Part shown: positions 24,286 to 32,108 of the stretch, in pieces
Layout of the letters: each line of letters starts with the position of its first letter
Numbering within the stretch: position 1 is the first letter of the stretch
NCBI GenBank assembly: GCA_018711525.1
Contig: DVIF01000005.1
Coordinates: forward strand, 1-35,443
Direction of reading: 5' to 3'
Source: Candidatus Ornithospirochaeta stercorigallinarum
Lineage (GTDB): Bacteria; Spirochaetota; Spirochaetia; Sphaerochaetales; Sphaerochaetaceae
Length of the DNA stretch: 35,443 nt
Notes under the pieces: generated by a model
What the model was told of the DNA's origin: nothing
The model's database searches: none
Seen by the model: only the letters and a program-made list of their open reading frames with translations
Program-made: the position numbers and the translations under genes

Positions 24286-24747
24286 TCAGAAAGCCATGAG
24301 GCTTGCACTGTCATCAAGCACAACCTCGTCTGCACTCGGGTCTTCTGCTACGATGGCCTGACTTTCGAAATGCTTGAGCCATTCCTCCTGAGGAGAGTCC
24401 GGGTTGGCAACAAGATACGGCAGATAGAGAATCATCATGTTCTCCCCGACTGGGATCTTGATGTCCCTTTCGAACGTGTGCTCTTCCCAGTTGCTGTCCA
24501 CATATGTAACAGCAATCGTATGCCTCTGTCCTGTAACAATCGACTGGTCCCTCATCCTGGAATAGATCGGGAGCCCTTCGACTCCATCAATTGCAACAGT
24601 CACCTCATCAAGGGCTTTGATATCTTCAATCTTGTTGTTATCCAAAAGGATTGTATGCTGCTTGCCGATGAAGAACATCAATACGCCGAGAAGGATTACA
24701 AGAACAATCGCAGCGATGCGGATATAAAATGATCTTCCCATTTTCAT
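24286..24747 (-). CDS. Small membrane-anchored protein of the DUF3798 ABC operon
   Basis: A 153-residue protein with one N-terminal membrane helix (about residues 6-27, IAAIVLVILLGVLMFFIG) followed by an extracytoplasmic domain of roughly 120 residues, rich in beta-prone segments, with an acidic tail. I do not recognise a characterised family. ATG 24,747 has GAGGAGG 7 nt upstream and overlaps the previous permease's stop by one base; a GTG one codon earlier is too close to that site. Tight coupling to the permeases suggests an accessory subunit of the importer, perhaps contacting the binding protein or permeases outside the membrane. Confidence 0.78.
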   Translation of the reverse strand: MKMGRSFYIRIAAIVLVILLGVLMFFIGKQHTILLDNNKIEDIKALDEVTVAIDGVEGLPIYSRMRDQSIVTGQRHTIAVTYVDSNWEEHTFERDIKIPVGENMMILYLPYLVANPDSPQEEWLKHFESQAIVAEDPSADEVVLDDSASLMAF

Positions 24748-25847
24748 CACTCTGCCTCCTCAAGTGCCTTCCTGGCTTCTCTTCTCGTCCTGATTTCATA
24801 AAGGACAAGAGCAAGTGTGATAACGCCATAGCTGACGAATACACGGAAATACTCTCCAAGCTGAGCCTCTCCGATAAGGTTTCTTCCGACAGTAGGTGCG
24901 ATTGTAAACATAGTATGGAAGAGAATGATTCCAATGAAAACATTCTTTATACTTGCCTTATCGACGCTGGCACCACCGACGAGAAGAGCTGCAATTGAGA
25001 ACATACCAATCTGTGAATGGCTGTTATAGGTGTTAAGGGTTCCGATGTTCTGAAGGTAGATGATCATACCGAATCCGGCGAATACCGTTGAGAGTATGAT
25101 TGAGAGGACCCTTGTCTTCTCGACCTTGATACCTGCCTGGCGTGCAACCTCCATATCCTGGCCTACAGCTCTCATATCCTGTCCGAGCTTCGTCTTTCTG
25201 AACCATATGATTACAAGACAGAATACTGCAACAAGGATGAATGTGGCGACAGGAACACTTGCACCGAAGATGTTGAGCGGAATCAGGTTATCAAGACTCT
25301 TTCTCATCGTCTCCAGGTTTACGGTGTTTCTTATACCATAACCACGAGGAAGTACGAGTGCGGAAGATGAGATAGGTATGATGGAGCCCATGAAGTAGAG
25401 TACGACGAGCTGATATACACCATTCATGAAGAATCCGATGATATAGCTCGTAACCATCTCCCTTCCCTTCGCATTGTTCAGGATGGTTCCACAAAGCCAT
25501 CCAAGAAGGATGGAAATAGGTGTGGAGATTATCGCGGCAAGCACCATTGCCGGGATTCCCACTACATTCCAATCAGAAACAAAGATAAGTCCGATCTGTC
25601 CGGCCATGGCTCCGAGAGTCATACCAAAGTTAAGTCCCATACCTGCCATGACAGGAATAAGAAGGGAGAGAACCAGGAAAGAGTTCCTTCCCAGACGGGA
25701 AAGTATCTCATTGAGAAGATATGATCCCGAATATCCTGAAAGAGGAATTCCAATTATACAGATACAGATGAAGAGAATTGGAACAAGATTGTTTATAGCA
25801 AGTTCTTTTACTGAGATCTTATTTTTCATATCTAGATTCCTACTCAT
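24747..25847 (-). CDS. DUF3798-system ABC permease (second permease)
   Basis: A 366-residue RbsC-superfamily permease with about ten helices. Characteristic segments are 'MAGMGLNFGMTLGAMAGQIG' near residue 70 and 'RQAGIKVEKTRVLSIILSTVFAGFGMIIY', the loop likely to face the ATPase. The N-rich GLNFG pattern is shared with the partner permease and differs from typical ribose permeases. AGGAGG precedes the ATG, which overlaps the upstream permease stop by four bases. Confidence 0.9.
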   Translation of the reverse strand: MSRNLDMKNKISVKELAINNLVPILFICICIIGIPLSGYSGSYLLNEILSRLGRNSFLVLSLLIPVMAGMGLNFGMTLGAMAGQIGLIFVSDWNVVGIPAMVLAAIISTPISILLGWLCGTILNNAKGREMVTSYIIGFFMNGVYQLVVLYFMGSIIPISSSALVLPRGYGIRNTVNLETMRKSLDNLIPLNIFGASVPVATFILVAVFCLVIIWFRKTKLGQDMRAVGQDMEVARQAGIKVEKTRVLSIILSTVFAGFGMIIYLQNIGTLNTYNSHSQIGMFSIAALLVGGASVDKASIKNVFIGIILFHTMFTIAPTVGRNLIGEAQLGEYFRVFVSYGVITLALVLYEIRTRREARKALEEAE

Positions 25848-26905
25848 CTTGTGACCTCCTGCTTTCTTGTCAGAGCGTAGAGGATCATACCGTTGGAGAC
25901 GATGATTCTGATAACCTCGGAAACATCCATCTGGATCAATCCGTTCATGACGCTCGGCGTCATAGTAAGGATTCCCTGGAAGAGAAGAGTACCGATGACA
26001 ACGTTGGCGATCGAGGCCTTATTGACGCTTGCTCCACCCAAGAGAACAGCACTTACAGCAGGAAGTGCCATATTGAACGGTCCCATATAAAGCTGAATGA
26101 AACCGAAAGACTGCTCATACACGATGATACCGACAGCTCCAAGCCATGTTGAAAGGATTACGGAAAGAGTCCTCATCCTGTCGACACTTACACCGCTTGC
26201 AGTTGCGAAAATCGGGTTTGAACCTACGGCTGTCATCGCAGTTCCTGTCTTTGTCCTGAGGAAAAGCCAGATCAGGAGGGAAAGGAATGCGAAGAACAGG
26301 ATGGTTCCTGTAGGAATTGCAAGGTGTCCGATCTTGATCCTGAGGAAGTTATCAAGGACTCCAAGATAAGCACCTTCGACGGAGATGGTCGTTCTCAGAC
26401 CGGTTCCAGCATATCCCCACACCATGGTCGGATTATCGTAAGGGAGGAGGAGCCACATGATACACATGAATGCGACAGATGAGAATCCTACATATGTAGC
26501 AATCATCATCTCTCCACCTTTAACCCTGTTCAAAAGTGCTCCATACCCCGCACCGAGGATTATCGCAAACGGAGTTGCAAACACTATGGCCATGAGGAAG
26601 CTTGAGAATCCTGTGAAACCGAACTCAATCGTCATGGTCGCGCCGAGGAGACCTGAGATGATTCCAAGAGGGAGACCGAAGTTAAGGCCACAACCGGAAT
26701 GCACCATCGGAACCATGGCAAGGACAAGGACGGCATTCATTCCGAACCTTGTAAGCATATCTGAGATTCCAGATGCGATGTTTACTTTCGCAAACGGTGC
26801 GATGATAAACAAAAGCACCAGGAAAAGAGTGATAATGAGTCTAGGCAGACCGAATGACTTAATAGCCTGCATCGACTTTTCCTTTAAAGCTGCTGCATCC
26901 ATCAT
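25844..26905 (-). CDS. DUF3798-system ABC permease (first permease)
   Basis: A 353-residue RbsC-superfamily permease paralogous to the next gene: it has HSGCGLNFGLPLGIISGLLG near residue 70 and 'TASGVSVDRMRTLSVILSTWLGAVGIIVY' in the cytoplasmic loop. The two probably form a heterodimer. Tandem ATGs at 26,905 and 26,902 both suit the GGAGG upstream. The gene overlaps the ATPase stop by four bases. Confidence 0.9.
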   Translation of the reverse strand: MMDAAALKEKSMQAIKSFGLPRLIITLFLVLLFIIAPFAKVNIASGISDMLTRFGMNAVLVLAMVPMVHSGCGLNFGLPLGIISGLLGATMTIEFGFTGFSSFLMAIVFATPFAIILGAGYGALLNRVKGGEMMIATYVGFSSVAFMCIMWLLLPYDNPTMVWGYAGTGLRTTISVEGAYLGVLDNFLRIKIGHLAIPTGTILFFAFLSLLIWLFLRTKTGTAMTAVGSNPIFATASGVSVDRMRTLSVILSTWLGAVGIIVYEQSFGFIQLYMGPFNMALPAVSAVLLGGASVNKASIANVVIGTLLFQGILTMTPSVMNGLIQMDVSEVIRIIVSNGMILYALTRKQEVTR

Positions 26906-28521
26906 TCAGCCTCCTTCATCTCACCAAGCATGAGAACTCCGAAGTCCTCACTTGGACGTGTAGCATCAAGAGTACCTGCTATCTTGCCATCATGGACGAC
27001 AGCAATCCTATCACAGATACTTCTAAGCTCTTCAAGCTCACTGGAAATCATGACGATGGTAGTACCATTCTCCTCATTGTATTTCTTAAGGGCTTCAAGA
27101 ACGAGCGCCTTCGCACCTACGTCGATACCACGTGTAGGCTCAGAAACGAAAAGCAGCTTAGGCTTCAGGGCAAAAGCTTTTGCCAGACAGATCTTCTGCT
27201 GGTTTCCACCTGAGAGCTGACGTGCCCTCTGCTTAGAGGATGTGCACTTGATCTGGAGGAGGTCGATGTATTCCTCTGTGACTTTCCTAATCGCGTCGTT
27301 ATCGCGGAACTTCACAGGTCCTATCTTCTTGAGGAAACTCTCATTAACCTGCATGGCCCCGAAGGATACGTTCCACTCAAGGGATTCATCGAGGAGAAGA
27401 CCTACTCCACGTCTGTCTTCCGACACGAATGCGATTCCAGAAGAAAGCGGATCGGATGGGGTGTTGAGCTTTACACTCTTTCCTTCAAACTCGACAGAGC
27501 CGAGTGCATAATAGAGCCCCATGATTCCATTTGGAATGCCGATCTTACCCTGGCCGGCAAGACCTCCAAGTCCGAAAATCTCACCTTTTCTTACTTCAAA
27601 CGAGACATCCTTTACCATCTCACCGGGCATATCTACACGAAGATTGGATACCTTCAGTGCGATTTCATCGCTTATGTGGCTTGTGTCGCGGACGACTCTT
27701 TCCTGTTTTACAGAGCGTCCTACCATCCAAGAAGCGATCTTCTGCACATCGGCTTCCTTCTTGTCCACATGCTTGATGATAAGGCCATCCCTCATGACCA
27801 TGATGGAGTCACAGACATCTATGATCTCCTGAAGGCGGTGGGAGATGAAGATGATTGCAATACCTGCTTCAGAAAGCATCCTCATTGCCTTGAGGAGGGC
27901 AATCGCCTCATGCTCTGAAAGAACCGCTGTCGGTTCATCAAGGACAAGGAGCCTGATGCCTTTGGCATCGGCGCTCTTCTTATCATCCTCCTTGCTCAGC
28001 TCTCTGGCAATCTCCGTGAACTGCTTATAGCCTACAGGGAGTGTTGATATCTTTTTATTTGCATCGAGTTCAACTCCAAGGCGTTCAATCGCCAAAAGAG
28101 CTCTTCTCTGCATTTCTTTCCTATCTACTGTATTGAGCCTTTTTCCAAAAAGCTCACTCATGACACTGTATTTCTCAGGTTCTCTGTTAAGAAGAATGTT
28201 TTCAGAAACCGTGAAATCCGGAATAAGGGAGAACTCCTGATGAACCATTCCGATGCCTTCTTTGATAGCATCTTCAGAAGAACGGAACTCAACTTTCTTT
28301 CCGTCTATGAGAATATCTCCGCCATAACCACCGGTGTCCCTAATCTCATCCATTCCGAAAAGGATTTTCATCAATGTGCTTTTTCCAGCACCATTCTCAC
28401 CGACGAGACCGAGAATCTCGCCTGGATATAGTTTGAAATTGATGTCATTAAGGACTTTGTTACCTGAGAATTCCTTACTGATTCCCTTCATCTCAAGAAG
28501 GGGTGTAGAAGAATATTCCAT
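26902..28521 (-). CDS. DUF3798-system ABC ATPase (two nucleotide-binding domains)
   Basis: A 539-residue RbsA/MglA-like double ATPase. Domain 1 has Walker A GENGAGKST, a modified signature LPVGYKQF and Walker B VLDEPTAVL. Domain 2 has a Walker-A-like GLAGQGK, a canonical signature LSGGNQQK and a Walker B of FVSEPTRGID, in which the Asp is replaced by Ser. One site is likely dominant for hydrolysis. The ATG at 28,521 with AAGGTG upstream is preferred over an upstream TTG at 28,548, which would start inside the intra-operon hairpin region. Followed by two permeases and the membrane-anchored protein in overlapping order. Confidence 0.9.
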   Translation of the reverse strand: MEYSSTPLLEMKGISKEFSGNKVLNDINFKLYPGEILGLVGENGAGKSTLMKILFGMDEIRDTGGYGGDILIDGKKVEFRSSEDAIKEGIGMVHQEFSLIPDFTVSENILLNREPEKYSVMSELFGKRLNTVDRKEMQRRALLAIERLGVELDANKKISTLPVGYKQFTEIARELSKEDDKKSADAKGIRLLVLDEPTAVLSEHEAIALLKAMRMLSEAGIAIIFISHRLQEIIDVCDSIMVMRDGLIIKHVDKKEADVQKIASWMVGRSVKQERVVRDTSHISDEIALKVSNLRVDMPGEMVKDVSFEVRKGEIFGLGGLAGQGKIGIPNGIMGLYYALGSVEFEGKSVKLNTPSDPLSSGIAFVSEDRRGVGLLLDESLEWNVSFGAMQVNESFLKKIGPVKFRDNDAIRKVTEEYIDLLQIKCTSSKQRARQLSGGNQQKICLAKAFALKPKLLFVSEPTRGIDVGAKALVLEALKKYNEENGTTIVMISSELEELRSICDRIAVVHDGKIAGTLDATRPSEDFGVLMLGEMKEAE

Positions 28522-28552
28522 TGCTTTAATCACCTTAATTGCAAACAAAATG

Positions 28553-28579
28553 CAAGGGGAGGCGTCCTCCCTCCCCTTG
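28553..28579 (-). terminator. Intra-operon stem-loop after the DUF3798 binding-protein gene
   Basis: A perfect 10-bp stem CAAGGGGAGG/CCTCCCCTTG with a 7-nt loop, followed on the minus strand by CATTTTGTTTG. It lies between the binding-protein stop and the ATPase start and probably acts as an attenuator or mRNA 3'-end stabiliser. Confidence 0.65.
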
Positions 28580-28603
28580 TGAAAAGTCAGCTATAAAAAT
28601 AGC

Positions 28604-29841
28604 TTACTTAACTGTATAAGCCCACTCAGGAACCTCAACTTCTGTAACGTGCATGTAACCCTTGCCCATTACATATGTATCCTGGTATACGAGGAAGTAG
28701 TTTCTAAGTCCTACGCCTGTATCAGCATTTACATAGTTGGCTCCGTTCCAAGATGCTCCTGGTGAATACTTTGCGAATGCCTTCATGATATCTGCTCTGT
28801 TGAGAAGCTCGCTCTCTCCACGGATAACGTTGATAGCATGCTGTCCGAGACCAGCAGATACTGTGTAGCCGTAGCTGTAAGCCCATGTTCCGAATCTTCC
28901 AGCACCACCGCGCTCTACAACTGTATCCTCAACTCTCTTGAGAATTGCAGGGAAGTCTCCTGATACGTCATCAAGCTGAACACCAAGAGCTCCAGGATAA
29001 CCCATGAGAGGAGAAGGAAGGTCGGCTTCGATGAAGTAACCAGCGCCAAGATTGATCAGCTGGCGGAGAAGCGGCTCTGTATGAGCATCGTTAGTACAGA
29101 AGAATGCTGTATTCGGTCCATACTGCTCGATCCATGTAGGAGTCTGCTCAAGGATGTACTGCTGAGCTCCTGCGATACCAACGTCGCTTGTCGGGTCTGG
29201 AGCGGAAACAGATACGAACTCCATTCCGAGCTCTTCACATGTCCTCTGCATGATTGCAAGACGGCGGCTCATTGTCTCCATTGAGAGGTGACGTGGGAAT
29301 GAGATGTGTACGAATGTATCACATCCAAGCTCATGAGCTGTATTGATGATGAGATATCCACGGGATACGAAGTCGTTGTTACTTACGAGGTCTGCAGCAG
29401 ATGCGATTACAGCAGGATCCTCATGAGCCTCACCTGCGAGACAGATGATGTCAGGTCTTGCTTCCTTGATTCTTCTGAAAGCCTCTGTTGTTCCAGGAAC
29501 AGCCTGGTTTACGATGACAGCCTTCATGAGAGGATCGTCGGCAAGTCCTGCGATAACGCTGATTGTCGTCTCCTGCTCTTCCATGAAGTTGTCAGGATAT
29601 GTCAGGTGCTGGATCATACCACCGTCTGCGACTGAGCCGTACTCTGCGATGAGAGCCTCAGCACCACGAAGGTCGTCCTCGCTCTGGCTGACAGTTCGGT
29701 TACGATTCCGATATGGAATTCCTCAGGAACAGCAGCAGCCTGAGTTTCTGTAGCAGCAGTTGTTGTACTCTCGGAAGCACCACCTGCAAATACAAATGAA
29801 GCTGTGAGGAGTACTAAGAGCAATGCTAATGCTTTTTTCAT
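28604..29841 (-). pseudogene. DUF3798 periplasmic binding protein, interrupted by a one-base frameshift
   Basis: The reading frame from ATG 29,841 (AGGAGG upstream) encodes a signal peptide ending FVFAGGASES and a Thr/Ala linker, then runs out of frame after HIGIVTEL. The continuation is in the -1 frame. Adding one C beside 29,697 on the plus strand (one G in the coding strand) restores IVTGTVSQSEDDLRGAEALI, leading into the rest of a roughly 412-residue protein. Downstream segments such as TYPDNFMEEQETTI, AVPGTTEAFRRIKEARPD and 'HISFPRHLSMETMSRR' match the DUF3798 family as I know it, a periplasmic-binding-protein-like family without an assigned ligand. All other operon genes are intact, so a sequencing error or recent mutation are both possible. 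Confidence 0.88.
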
Positions 29842-29877
29842 TTAATTCCTCCTAAATTAAATCAGATATTCTATCTT

Positions 29878-29919
29878 AACTGTATTGGTTAAGAGGGTCT
29901 ACTGCATAATAATACAGTT
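29878..29919 (-). repeat. Inverted repeat in the DUF3798 operon leader
   Basis: AACTGTATT (29,878-29,886) and AATACAGTT (29,911-29,919) are perfect 9-bp inverted arms separated by 24 nt, about 40 bp upstream of the binding-protein start. They could form an RNA hairpin or flank a regulator site. Confidence 0.45.
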
Positions 29920-29934
29920 TTTATAAAAAATAAT

Positions 29935-29986
29935 AAATATTTTCCCCTTTCCGGTTCAAGTCCGAGGCGGTAAAGGAAAAATATTT
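29935..29986 (-). promoter_or_regulatory. Terminator-like leader hairpin upstream of the DUF3798 operon
   Basis: Two 19-nt arms match at 16 positions; in minus-strand RNA two of the mismatches become G-U pairs, leaving one unpaired position. The stem closes a 14-nt loop and is followed by ATTATTTTTTAT. This looks like an intrinsic terminator inside the leader (attenuator) or a second terminator for the upstream operon. A weak promoter (TTGAAA-N16-TAAATT) can be drawn just upstream at about 30,032-30,060. Confidence 0.45.
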
Positions 29987-30059
29987 GATTTTTCTCGTTA
30001 TATTACAACAATATATTTTATTTACTATTTAATTTATCGTTGCAAAATGTATTTTCAAA

Positions 30060-30089
30060 GGAGGAGTCCGTCATGCAGGACGGTCCTCC
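30060..30089 (-). terminator. Terminator hairpin after the M20 peptidase gene
   Basis: On the minus strand GGAGGA-CCGTC pairs with GACGG-TCCTCC (2-nt bulge, 6-nt loop), 10 bp after the peptidase stop. The tail CTTTGAAAATAC is only weakly T-rich, so strength is uncertain. Confidence 0.55.
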
Positions 30090-30098
30090 ACTGAAAAC

Positions 30099-31409
30099 CT
30101 ATTTATACAAGTCTTTTATTATCTTCTGATAGAAAAGGACACCCTTTTCAAGGCAGGAGATTGATATGTTCTCATCCAATCCATGTATGCTCTGATACTG
30201 CTGTTCGTTTATCTCCAGGGGAGCGAAACGTATTACGTTCTCCGAAATCCTCGAGTAGTTCCTTCCATCCGTTCCACCTGTCATGGCATACGGACAGGTT
30301 ATGACATCGGGAAAGACCTCATGTACAGCCTCTTCAACGAATCTGAAAGCAGTTCCATCATGATCCACGACAGGACAGGCGTAATGCTTCATTATGACCT
30401 CGACATCTATATCGTATTTGGAAGCGATCGCCCTGAGCTTGTTTTCCGTGTAATCGGCATCCTCATGATGGATTACACGGCTGTTGCCGGTGACATACGC
30501 CCTCTCAGGAAGGACATTCAATCCGTTGGAGCCTCCTGCGGTTGTAAAAGCGAGGGTTGTTTTGATCATTGCAGTAGCAAGCAGGTTCATCCTTGGAAGG
30601 ACTCTGTTGAGCACTGGAGAGAGAAGTTTTGCATGGCGCAGAGCAAACCCCATCGCACCGGGGGTGTGCCTTCCCAGACGTCGGAACATCTCTATCGTCG
30701 TGTCGTTCATCTTCGCTTTGAACGGATCATGCCTTTCGATATCAGCCATGAACTTTCCAAGCCTTACAAGAGGAGTGTTCTTTCCAGGAGCAGATGCATG
30801 CCCTCCCTTTCCTTTTGCTACGAAACGGAAATTGCATGTACCCTTCTCAAGCGTCCCCATCATGGCAAAACGCCCTTTTGCACCTTTGAGCGGCTCGGAT
30901 TTTATCATCCCCCCTTCATCAAGGACTAAAAGAGGCTTGATCCCCCTCTCATCAAGATAATCCACAGCCATCTCAGCCCCCGGGCCTGAAGTCTCTTCGT
31001 TGTTTGAGGATGAGATATATACATCCATCTCAGGCACATACCCCGACTCTATCAGACGCTCACATGCTTCAAATATCGTACAAAGGGACCCCTTTGTATC
31101 GACAGTCCCGCGCCCCCAGACGCATCCTTCCGCGATATCTCCTGAGAACGGACCATGCTTCCATTCTCCTGTCGCCTCGACAACATCCTGATGACTCATC
31201 AGCACCAGAGGACGCTTTGAGCTGTCCTTCCCCTTCCACCTGAGAAGAAGCGCACCATCGAAAGAGTTGAATTCCACCGCGCCGAATACAGCGGGGAAAA
31301 GTTCTTTCAGTTTCGCCTGGAAACGCTCGAACTTCTCCTCGTTGTATTTTCCTATCTCACTGACAGTCTCTATCTGTATCATCTGAGAGAGCTTTTCTTC
31401 TATTTTCAT
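30099..31409 (-). CDS. M20-family metallopeptidase (carboxypeptidase S / PM20D1-like)
   Basis: A 436-residue two-zinc peptidase or amidohydrolase. The metal ligands are His73 and Asp75 (SHQDVVE), Asp104 (GRGTVDTKG), and the catalytic Glu138-Glu139 (NNEETSGPG); the VLDEGG segment and the late GGTDGRNY stretch are typical of the carboxypeptidase S/PM20D1 branch, which cleaves dipeptides or N-acyl amino acids. A dimerisation domain lies in the middle. There is no signal peptide, so it acts in the cytoplasm. ATG 31,409 has AGGTGG 8 nt upstream and is preferred to a GTG four codons earlier. It ends an operon with two membrane proteins, suggesting it processes what they import. Confidence 0.88.
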   Translation of the reverse strand: MKIEEKLSQMIQIETVSEIGKYNEEKFERFQAKLKELFPAVFGAVEFNSFDGALLLRWKGKDSSKRPLVLMSHQDVVEATGEWKHGPFSGDIAEGCVWGRGTVDTKGSLCTIFEACERLIESGYVPEMDVYISSSNNEETSGPGAEMAVDYLDERGIKPLLVLDEGGMIKSEPLKGAKGRFAMMGTLEKGTCNFRFVAKGKGGHASAPGKNTPLVRLGKFMADIERHDPFKAKMNDTTIEMFRRLGRHTPGAMGFALRHAKLLSPVLNRVLPRMNLLATAMIKTTLAFTTAGGSNGLNVLPERAYVTGNSRVIHHEDADYTENKLRAIASKYDIDVEVIMKHYACPVVDHDGTAFRFVEEAVHEVFPDVITCPYAMTGGTDGRNYSRISENVIRFAPLEINEQQYQSIHGLDENISISCLEKGVLFYQKIIKDLYK

Positions 31410-31421
31410 TTCCAATACCAC

Positions 31422-32099
31422 CTATTTCAAAATATGTTTTTTCCAGAGAATCCATGACAGCCCGATACTCAAGGCACCGCATGCGATGATCATTATGCTT
31501 GTCTGATTCATCAGAGACGGAACGATAATGCATATCAGAGTCATGAAAGAAAGAGGAAGCACCGTCAGTCGGAGGCTCTTCCTGAAATACTGGTATCCAA
31601 GAGCTCCGAAGAGCGCTGGAAGGACATTGTCGAATGCAGGACGGAGCACAGGATTCTCCAGAACCGGGGTCAGAGGAATCAGCAGAAGTACCCCTATGAA
31701 TATCACGACCATTGTGACAAGGGATGATGTTGCGACCGAAAGCGTCGATATGATCTCATTCTCCTTGCTTCCAACTTCAGCCTGTGCGATCTCCCGTGCA
31801 TTCGCAGCACATGGCAGCTTCAGGTTCGTGATGTTACCCGTTATGAACGAAAGATAGCTGGCACCGGGGCCAAGCAAAGGAACATATATCAGGTATTCAA
31901 CGATGCATGACGGAACATAGACGATCAGGACAGACCAGATAGCACTGAGAAAACCATTCCATTCGATTTCTGCATCAAGGAAATATGCAAAGAGAAAAGG
32001 AGCAGAAAGCAGCATCACAGCACCGATTGAGAGTCCAATGCGACCCATGCGATGCACGGAATCCGTATATTTTGAATAATCAAAGACTTCTTTTTCCAT
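31422..32099 (-). CDS. Uncharacterised polytopic membrane protein (partner of the DUF5058 protein)
   Basis: A 225-residue integral membrane protein with about six helices. A conserved-looking loop, 'GPGASYLSFITGNITNLKLP', lies between the helices and has the glycine/proline/asparagine character of a transport pathway. I do not recognise a characterised family. ATG 32,099 has AGGAGG 5 nt upstream; a GTG one codon earlier is too close to it. It starts 9 bp after the DUF5058 gene and is followed by the M20 peptidase gene, so a two-subunit transporter with a dedicated hydrolase is my inference. Confidence 0.75.
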   Translation of the reverse strand: MEKEVFDYSKYTDSVHRMGRIGLSIGAVMLLSAPFLFAYFLDAEIEWNGFLSAIWSVLIVYVPSCIVEYLIYVPLLGPGASYLSFITGNITNLKLPCAANAREIAQAEVGSKENEIISTLSVATSSLVTMVVIFIGVLLLIPLTPVLENPVLRPAFDNVLPALFGALGYQYFRKSLRLTVLPLSFMTLICIIVPSLMNQTSIMIIACGALSIGLSWILWKKHILK

Positions 32100-32108
32100 C
32101 ACATCCTC

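Noticed and set aside
29690-29705. Programmed -1 ribosomal frameshifting joining the two DUF3798 halves.
   Set aside because: No slippery heptamer and no downstream stimulatory structure is apparent; a one-base deletion explains the data more simply.
29614-29841. A separate 75-residue secreted peptide gene followed by a distinct 337-residue gene.
   Set aside because: The two frames together reconstitute one DUF3798 protein when a single base is restored; the tail of the short frame has no sensible composition.
29945-29966. T-arm-like GGTTCAAGTCC that could mark a tRNA or the 3' half of the tRNA fragment at 11-43.
   Set aside because: The surrounding bases do not form a T-stem beyond three pairs, no D-arm or anticodon arm precedes it, and the following bases do not match the acceptor strand of the 5' fragment. 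It is the loop of the leader hairpin.
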